NCBI GenBank assembly: GCA_029204225.1
Contig: CM055095.1
Location: 32,105,732-32,169,731, forward strand
DNA from: Diphasiastrum complanatum
Lineage: Eukaryota; Streptophyta; Lycopodiopsida; Lycopodiales; Lycopodiaceae
Length of the DNA stretch: 64,000 nucleotides
Direction of reading: 5' to 3'
Position 1 is the first letter of the stretch. Every line of letters begins with the position of its first letter. Made by a program: the position numbers and the translations under genes. Below, piece by piece: positions 56,581-64,000 of the stretch. The notes beneath the pieces were generated by a model. It saw only the letters and a list, made by a program, of their open reading frames with translations. It was not told where the DNA came from and did no database searches.

Positions 56581-57242
56581 ATGTGAAACTTTTCTCTCAC
56601 TAAGATATGTGCTTACAAAGAGCTAATGCCACTTAGCAAGATTTGATCACAATGAAGAAGACAAATTTTCCACCAAAGTCAAGAATTGAGTTACTAGTTT
56701 TTGCCCTCTACAAAGGAAGGATCTCTTGGAAATTTTGGATCAACCACAACACATATGCCTCACTCACCTTTATGACTTTAATTCAAGCCAAAAAAACACA
56801 CTCACACACTTGAGTAGGGGTGAACAATGTGATTTGAATCTCAAATTTTTCTCCTAGTACTTGCCAACAATTCTTATCACATAGGTAGATTTTGCCTTTA
56901 TGAGTGTTTGTGCTTTAGAAATTCACTAAGATTTCACTTGGAGGACTGATCCAAGAGTGTCTTCTAGCATTTAGATGCTTCTAGACTCGGCCCTTTCACT
57001 CTTGAACAAATCTAGAATGAAGGTATAATAGATTTCAATCACTCCCCTTGCAAATCACTCCTTAATCTTTGGTTTATAGCACTCTTTATCTCTCAACTTC
57101 AATGTACACTCAAAAAATCAGAGAATTAACTTCAATGTACTGTAAACAAGCTTTAATCCATCTATATGATTGATCTAAACCAAGAACAAATCAATGGAAT
57201 AGAAACAATGCAAGTGAAAGCTTGAAAAATGCACTAAATTGA

Positions 57243-57931
57243 GATTAGATCAATCTATCAATCTACACAAGATTAGATAGCTTTCCGATCACATCTACTT
57301 CAACAAATCTAACAAGAACAATCAAATATGATCAAAACTTGTACTTGCTGGTTTCACACGTGTGAATACCTGTCAGAGTACGGATTACCAGCAAATAATG
57401 AAGTACAATAAGCTTAGAAACCATTAGAAGCATAAAATCACAAGACAAATGGAGAGATTACTCAAGAAATGCACCAAAACCAAGATTTAGCTTTCTTGTC
57501 AATTATGGCCAAATGAGCCACCATATATACACAAGAGCTGATGCTTACTCAGCTGATTTGGCACGTGTGAGAGTGCCTATTCATTAAAGTATCCACCAAT
57601 AATCATCAATATGGCACATGGACCAAGGTTCCTAACTTATAGCTACCCCCCTTTATTTTAGGCAATTTTTCTAATTTATAGGGACTTGCACAAATATCTA
57701 CTACAAGTTGAATCTCACCTACTACTGATGTTTTCGCACATGTGAGCAGTCCTTGGCACGTGTGAGATCACTCCTATCCATGTGAAATAGCTCTTCCTAC
57801 CAATAAAATGATGCCAAGTGGCATATAGCTAGAAAACTAGATTTTGGCCATTTTAGCCACTAGATCTCAAATAAAATGGTAGGTACAACCTATATGACTC
57901 ATCTAAATGATAAATGCATTCATTTCACATG
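57243..57931 (-). repeat. Copia-8 5' LTR, partial
   Basis: Collinear with 52,893-53,581 without net insertions or deletions; the first 67 and last about 94 bases of the LTR are missing. Confidence 0.8.
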
Positions 57932-59940
57932 ATGTGCCATGAAGTTTTAGAAATCATTTGTAAATAAAACTCGCAAAACTCGCAAAAAATGTACTCGCAG
58001 ATTGTCAAAACCCATCTAAACATAGGATCTGATCTTCAACCAATTCCAAAAGATACTCCAAGCCATGGAATTCTCTCATGTTTTTTAAGTAATTCACTGT
58101 AGATGAAGATATTATCTAAGAATACCAGGGACGAGAAATATCGTTCATATATTCTTGAAATAACACAAGTGTATTCATTAACCAAAAGAAAACATGAAGA
58201 ATTCAAAACAATCAAAGAATTACAATAAGAGATGTCCAGAACTATATCCGAATCGGTACAAGAAATTTCATTCCTTTCAAAAGATCCTTAGCCACCATAA
58301 CCGATATACTAGAGATCTTAAGAGTCCATCTGGATCTCCCATACTATATAGGCCCCACACATGGCTTACTACCAACCCATTCTGGTTAGTAATAAGCTTT
58401 GCAAATCCCTCCATCAGAGAACACTATCTCTTGGTAAAAGCTTTTTCCATTACTAACAACTTGAATGTGATTCATGTGCTAACTAAGTCTTTTTCCATCC
58501 AGGTCATACCAAATTATATAGTCATTCTCAATGTCGTATAAGATATCTCTTATGAATTCAACTAAATGAATTCTTGTTTAACGAAATGAAAATTACTCAA
58601 TAACTGATATTGGGCAGATCTCCTTCAAAGATACACAAAAATTCATAATACAAATACATTTACTACCTTGGATTTTCATTATTCTTCCTCCCTTAGATGT
58701 TTTGGTCTCCCAAAAAACTTCATCGGCTAATGAGCTGTCATGGACGTATAGTAAAAGCAAAAAGTAGATCTGGTTTTCCTTTTTCATTTATCTGGCTTTA
58801 CATTACTTCGTTAAGATCTATCGATTTATTGCAACTAATGAGATTATATAAATGGAAACCCCACAAAAGTTGGATTTTTCTGTATTTAACAAAAATCTAT
58901 TTGTTGAATAAAGAATTTACCTCCATTCATTACCATCACTTCATTAGTCCAACTAAATTTCACCTTCAACTAGTATCTTGTTAGCAGCAAATCATTGGTA
59001 TCTTGTTAGCAGAAAACCATTGGTATCTTATCGATCGAAAAGGTAAAATATGTGGACTTTAAAAAATAATAGTCCATGAGCACAATTTAACTCTATTCCC
59101 AGGGAGTACTCTTACTCCAAAGTTAAAGCGTTAACTAACATAGTACCGAGAAATCAAATTTCCATTTAACCAGGTATCAGTCCGAAAAACCTTCGTTAGA
59201 AAATAAATAATTTGTCATAAATCCTAAATCCATGAACCTAGCTCATAGACATACAGTTAGGATGATAAAAAATTCCAACTTAATTTGGTTATGGTCTAGA
59301 GAATTGGTAAATCCATTTCCAATTGTCGATTTGGTAGATTATACAAAAATCACCACTCCTAACTGACTACTACTTTCACCAAAGCTATTGAATGTGCTAA
59401 GACTCTTTGAACCCCTGGCCTTTTAGCATGCGACATCCATATCATTTGCTGATAGCCTTGTTATCACAAGAATGGTCAATCTTTAAACATGCATCAAGTT
59501 TTCAAATAGAAAAAAACCATGCATGCTCACCAAAAGGCTTTCATGCCTAACATAAGGCCCCCTCAAACCCTACCAAGGGTTTCAAAAGCAAAGCTTCCCA
59601 ATGGATGAGGCTCATTTTTGCCCTCACCATGGCCATTACAGCCGCACCTGATGCTCGAGTTTTCCAAGCTGCCCTTCATCGCTGATTTCATGCTATCATG
59701 GCTATTTTGCTACAACTCTATCATCCAATTGTCAAAGGTTGTTCTCTTACAAAAAGGTGAAAATATATAAACTATCACTAATTCGGCCTTCCATAGTCAA
59801 AAATAATATGGGCAGGTGACCTCCAGTTGCTCAAGAAGATCACACATGGATGCGGAACACATCTAAACTAGTGGAAATGCACTCTACCACACTTTTTCTC
59901 TTGTTCAAGTTGTTCTTAATGGCTTGTTGGATGATCATGC
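57932..59940. other. Unclassified AT-rich DNA
   Basis: 57,967-58,010 repeats ACTCGCAAAACTCGC as at 45,262. A tandem TATCTTGTTAGCAG(C/A)AAA phrase lies at about 58,973-59,025. No gene; the longest frame (58,194-58,541, plus) has no family motif. Confidence 0.4.
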
Positions 59941-60993
59941 TAATCTTGTTTAAAGTCTTGCTATTCAGAAGACTTTGGCAAGCAGGGTGGATTTGCAAGA
60001 GATATTGGTGAATGAGGAGTTTAGGCTTCAATCAAGAGGAGGTGGGAGAGGAGGCTATGCTCATCAAAGGCAAATTCAAGGGCAAAGGCAAAAGCAAGTG
60101 GTCAAAGAGTCAAGATTAAGGTGAGCCTTCATCTTTTGTTTAGAAGAAGAAAGATAGGTCAAATTTGAAGCACTTCTATTGTGGCATCAAAGGGCATTTT
60201 GCTAGCGATTGCTTGAGGTGAGTAAAGCCTACAAGGTTTACATTCCTACTACTAATAAAGTGATTATTGGTAGAGATGTCATTTTTTATGAGGGGAATAT
60301 TCCAATGGTGTCTTCAAGTGATGATGTTGTGGATGGATCTAACATTTTTGATGTTGATGTAAAGGATCCTACTTTAGATGGTGATGATGATGGACCTTCA
60401 TCAAGTCAAAAGCCAAGGAGAACATCAAGGGAAAGACAAATGCCTTCAAGGCTCACATATGATGAGAAAGGTAAGCAAGTTGTTGGAGGTACACACTTTG
60501 ATTTCCTAACCTCTTTTGATGAACCTACTTGTGTAGATGAAACAAGGAACAAAGAGGAGTGGATCCAAGCAATGGATCTTGAGTATCAAGCTCTTATGAA
60601 GAATGAAACATGGAGATTGGTGGAGTTACCTAAGGACAAGAAAGCTATTGGTGCAAATGGATCTTCAAAGTGAAGACAAAAAGAGATGGATCTATCAATA
60701 AGCATAAGGCAAGGTTGGTGGAAAAAGGATATGCTCATGAACATGGTATTGACTATGATGAAACCTTTTCACCCGTGGCAAAGGTGGTAAGCATTCAGGT
60801 CATTATCTCTCTTGCTACTCTTTATGGATGGGATCTATCGCAATTGGATATCGCAAATGCTTTTTTGAATGGTGATCTTGAGGAGGAAGTGTACATGGAG
60901 CAACCCGAGAGCTACATTTCACCTAAAAAGCCACATCATGTGTGTCTTCTACAAAAGAGCTTATATGGCCTTCAACAAGCACCATACAATTGA
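59941..60993 (+). pseudogene. Copia-9: gag tail joined to integrase tail and RT start
   Basis: The plus strand reads the gag end (DLQEILVNEEFRLQSRGGGR), then a zinc knuckle HFYCGIKGHFASDCL (60,172-60,216), immediately followed by SKAYKVYIPTTNKVIIGRDV, which is the far C-terminal part of integrase. Protease and integrase core are therefore missing. A 154-codon frame continues with EEWIQAMDLEYQALMKNETW, and after a one-base shift the RT start (INKHKARLVEKGYAHEHGID, LSQLDIANAFLNGDLEEEVY, QKSLYGLQQAPYN), ending in a stop at 60,991. Confidence 0.85.
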
Positions 60994-62476
60994 ATGTAGG
61001 CCATCAATCTATTCATGGGCAATACTCACAAGTTTCATCTTGGACTCATTTAGCACTTCATCTAAAACCCACCAATCAATATAGCAAATGTAGTAAAACT
61101 TACAACATACTTACTTTTTCCTACAAGTGGCTACCCAGTTGCTCCAAGTAGCCAGCTATGGGGCATATACCTGACAAATATGTCAATGGCGACCGGTCAC
61201 CATAGTGAACCACATATACAATAAACTATATTAACTATACAATTCCACATTTGATGCTTACATAGATCAAATCTTATTTCAAAATGTTTGTGATTGAGTG
61301 AGTACATGCAAGACTTATTGAAGCTTAAGATGTTGTGTATGAGAGACTTGTATTGGAAATTTGATTTCAATTCAAACATTAAAATTATGATCTTCATACA
61401 AGATGGAGGGACCAATATTGGTTAAGACTTACTACTACCTTTTCAATAAATGAGGCCCAAATGGAGCAATAGCAGTGCATCTTGTGTATCCAAGAATACA
61501 ACCAACTGTCAATCATCTGTATGAGAGTTTTGAGATTCAAGTACCACTTTAGGTTGATTATAGAATTTGCACATGATGGGGGGGGGGGGGGGGTGGCCTG
61601 CCCCCAGGGCCAGACCTGCACGGAAGGCCCGAGGGGCAGGGGCTTCCCCTGCCTAATGACCTGTCTAAAAAAAATTTCTTTAGTACATTCTGCACTTCTG
61701 CACAGAATTAGTGATGAAGAATTAGAATTTTGGAAATATTAGCAAATTTCACATGATGCAATCAAATTCCACCTGTGGAGGTGCATCAAAAACACAAAGG
61801 AAAATGAAGACTTGGCATTACGTTATAGAGAAAATTAGCTTAGAAGTGATCATTTACTCGTTGTGTTGCTCTAAATGCAGAATGGGAATCTTGTATAGTT
61901 TCTGCTATTAGCCCAAACAATAACTATTAAGAAAATAAAAGTCTGCCACATTCAGTCCACTACGTAAGTGGTGTGCTGTTGAAGGCCTCGTTTTCTTTCT
62001 TTGAACTTTACTCATTCCCACGAAAATGAGGACAAGCAAAGGATAAAAAAGTTACATCATGATGATATCTTCAACCTTTTAACTCCTATTTCTTAAGGTT
62101 GAGTCGCTCAGGTGCGGGGAAGCTTATATTGCCCATAATGGAGGCGAGAGCTATGCTACCCTTGCGTTTTTGAAAACGGAAGAAAAATTTTGGTTTGAAA
62201 ATGTTCTGAAGAAACTTATTGTCAATGTCAGTAATCAAAAGATACTAGTACTAATTTACGAAGATGCGAAAAATCAAAAAACTCTGCAGGATTCTAACCA
62301 AAGGCAGCATTCAACTGGCAAAAGGCGCTTTAAAATTCCACATAACGGGAGATTGCGGCAATGTGAACGTCAAATTTCAGTAAAAAAAATTTAATAATCT
62401 ACTTTTACAGCAGTTGTAATCCAGCTCAATTCAGGCCCACAGGTGATGTTAAGCAGAAAGTAAGCTGTACGAAGAG
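60994..62476. other. Intergenic with a poly-G run; 3' side of the DCAF12-like gene
   Basis: A run of 16 G (61,578-61,593) is followed by a GC-rich island with a hairpin GGCAGGGG-CTT-CCCCTGCC (61,635-61,653). From about 62,093 to 62,394 the plus strand is open for about 100 codons (AYIAHNGGESYATLAFLKTE), with no family recognised. The rest is AT-rich spacer. Confidence 0.45.
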
Positions 62477-64000
62477 CTACGTCCATACGGCAACGTAACA
62501 TCCATTCAAACCAAAAGGAAGAGGTCCCCCTGCAGCAAGAAGTGAGGTGCCTGTGACATCGTAAGCGTGCGTGTATACAGCATGCCTTAGTTGTTGACCG
62601 TGGAAATGCCTCCTGTATACTGCATTCGCCTCCTACAGCAAGTTACAACTACAACACAAGGTTCAAGTTCTGAAGTTGAATTGTTCTCATTGGCCAAAAC
62701 AAGTACAATATGTGCAATGTACATACTATAAATCAGTTTATAGCGATTACTTCGTTAGTTTTCGATTTTGCGGACTGACAGCCACAGAGGTAACGGAATG
62801 ATCAGAAAAAGAGGACATACAAAAAAGCCTTTGCCAGTCTCAAAATAGAAACGATCTTTGGCAGAGTCTAGAATTCCAGTATTTGCGTTCTTTGCGGGAG
62901 CTGCACAAAGAATAAACCTCAGAAGCATGCATGCAGATTAGTGTAGTTCTAAGCTCCGTGGCCCCAGGCCAAGCCAAGATAAGATAGCTTACAAAGGACA
63001 ATGTAATTTCCCGTTCGCAGGTCTAGAAAAGATAGTCGTCCTTTGCCACCACCGCAGGTAATTGTAAGGCCTCGCAAGCTCAGTGAACGGACGCCTGCTA
63101 TGATAAGTAATGGGCCCCAGATTCAGAATGTGGTTTTAACTTGTAGTTACAAACCTCAATGTTTCTTTAGATTTGAAACCATAAATACAAGAACAGGTAC
63201 CCCATCCATCATCCAGCGATTCGACGTGCCTGGACACGTGCCCACAACGCATATCTATGAAAGATATATATTTCTGGGAACCGACTGCAATGATAGGATA
63301 CTCCATAGCAAGACATACGAGCTCTCTCTTGTAGTGCAAAGAGACGCTCGTAACCTGAAAGAGAAAGATCAACATTAATTTATACGTAAAACCTGCTTTC
63401 ACGATGTAGGCCTTAAAGGTAGTAAGTTACATGTACGGTCCTAAGTCAATTAACTCTCACTCACCACTTCCATGCTGTGTGGATCCCAGATTTTACATGT
63501 GCCGTCTTGGCTCAATGTTGCTAGACGCTGCATGAACAAAATGCATTAATATGACTTCTTGTTCTCCCAAATAACCAGAGATGACTAAGGCTGATACTAT
63601 TTATTTGCAAGTTTCGACGCACCAGTACTGGCGAAGGAAAAGTTGCAAAATACAATCTAGTTAACAACTGACGAGAGTTTCTCTTCAGTTTTCTTGTTGA
63701 GGTTTGGGGTTCTACTCCACTGATCAGCCACACAATGAGGAAATACATGAATTCTACTCAAATTTGATAAGAAAACATTACGACAACATATAACAGACCG
63801 TAACATAGGTCTTTGTAGAAAGTGCAAGTGACGCGAAGCTCATACAAAACACAGATACCTCCGAATTCATGCAGTATATCAGATCTCTCACTTTGTCTGT
63901 ATGAACTCTACAGTCAGCTAATGGATGCTCATTTGTGAACGGTAAGCCAGCCTTAACTGACCATAGCTTCACAGTGGAATCACGAGAGCCTGTCAAGTTT
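62477..64000 (-). CDS. WD40-repeat protein, DCAF12-like, C-terminal exons (gene continues past 64,000)
   Basis: Six exons on the minus strand with GT-AG borders and matching phases: 63,859 to beyond 64,000; 63,465-63,527; 63,201-63,354; 62,993-63,094; 62,821-62,900; 62,477-62,632 (stop TAG). The joined protein shows GSRDSTVKLWSV, then LSQDGTCKIWDPHSMEV, AVGSQKYISFIDMR, GVRSLSLRGLTITCGGGKGR with LSFLDLRTG, KDRFYFETGKGFF and a final HAVYTHAYDVTGTSLLAAGG plus PLPFGLNGCYVAVWT. The order and the closing TGKG...AVYTH..D..GT.L...GGPLP.GL.G.Y..VW pattern match animal DCAF12. DCAF12 is a substrate receptor for the CUL4-DDB1 ubiquitin ligase and in humans recognises C-terminal acidic degrons. The plant role is not established. 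Introns are short (92-188 nt, one of 331). No break is seen, so the gene looks functional; the N-terminal half is outside the window. Confidence 0.88.

Larger units (their letters stand above)
52826..57931 (-). mobile_element. Copia-8: second non-autonomous copia of the copia-1 type
   Basis: Left LTR 52,826-53,675, purine tract, 620-codon ORF, a repeat-bearing leader and a partial right LTR (57,243-57,931). The LTR start (AAAGTAC, GGACCAAGAATGGATC, AGATCCACAAG) and the leader repeats are related to copia-1. RT, RNase H and protease are absent. The right LTR lacks both ends and no primer site is visible, so this copy cannot replicate. The shared 689 bp of LTR differ at about 19 positions by eye (about 97 % identity), older than copia-1. 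Confidence 0.8.

Noticed and set aside
63043-63402. Plus-strand 111-codon frame
   Set aside because: Antisense to exons of the DCAF12-like gene, which has homologous motifs and splice sites.

Overview
This window looks like nuclear DNA from a land plant with a large, repeat-rich genome. It holds a plant-type AWPM-19 membrane protein gene, a cytosolic-type 6-phosphogluconate dehydrogenase gene and a WD40 (DCAF12-like) gene. The spliced genes have GT-AG introns. The rest is mostly nested, decayed Ty1/copia and Ty3/gypsy LTR retrotransposons and long GA/CT, GT and TA microsatellites. The gene density (three clear genes plus one candidate in 64 kb) and the relics of a bacterial-type DNA methyltransferase and a DUF7869 protein make a seedless plant such as a fern my best guess, but the sequence does not prove it.

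Layout. 1-2.7 kb: intergenic, with a foldback at 1.1 kb. 2.72-4.27 kb: four-exon AWPM-19 gene (+). 5.97-8.89 kb: broken DUF7869 gene (-), joined to the reverse transcriptase of a decayed gypsy element (-). That gypsy element runs from RT (8.9 kb) through gag (11.3 kb), a repeat-filled leader and a tRNA-Asp primer site (12.66 kb) into an LTR. The LTR is split by a nearly intact 4.57-kb copia insertion (12,931-17,500) with a 5-bp target duplication. 18.05-21.13 kb: copia pol (+) lacking the RT palm. 22.2-25.24 kb: 3' half of another gypsy element (-) with large extra ORFs downstream of integrase. 25.25-26.05 kb: relic of a DNA N4/N6 methyltransferase-like gene (+). 26.7-27.7 kb: copia RT relic (+). 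30.96-32.44 kb: intact 6PGD (-). 34.5-36.1 kb: candidate two-exon orphan gene (-) lying between inverted repeats. 36.4-38.9 kb: minisatellites, microsatellites and Helitron-like hairpins. 40-49.3 kb: copia gag, gypsy integrase, a 270-bp foldback, a copia gag relic and a copia RT/RNase H relic that share one LTR. 49.45 kb: a 214-bp CT tract leading into a near full-length decayed copia (+). 52.8-57.9 kb: second member of the long-ORF, RT-less copia group. 60-61 kb: copia relic. 62.48-64 kb: C-terminal half of the DCAF12-like gene (-), which continues past the window edge.

The host genes do not form a pathway. The most interesting material is in the mobile fraction: two related copia elements without RT that keep 717- and 620-codon ORFs built from gag parts and an integrase-like region lacking its catalytic residues; a gypsy element with long extra 3' ORFs; a tRNA-Asp-like second segment beside a primer binding site; and relics of a methyltransferase and a DUF7869 protein.
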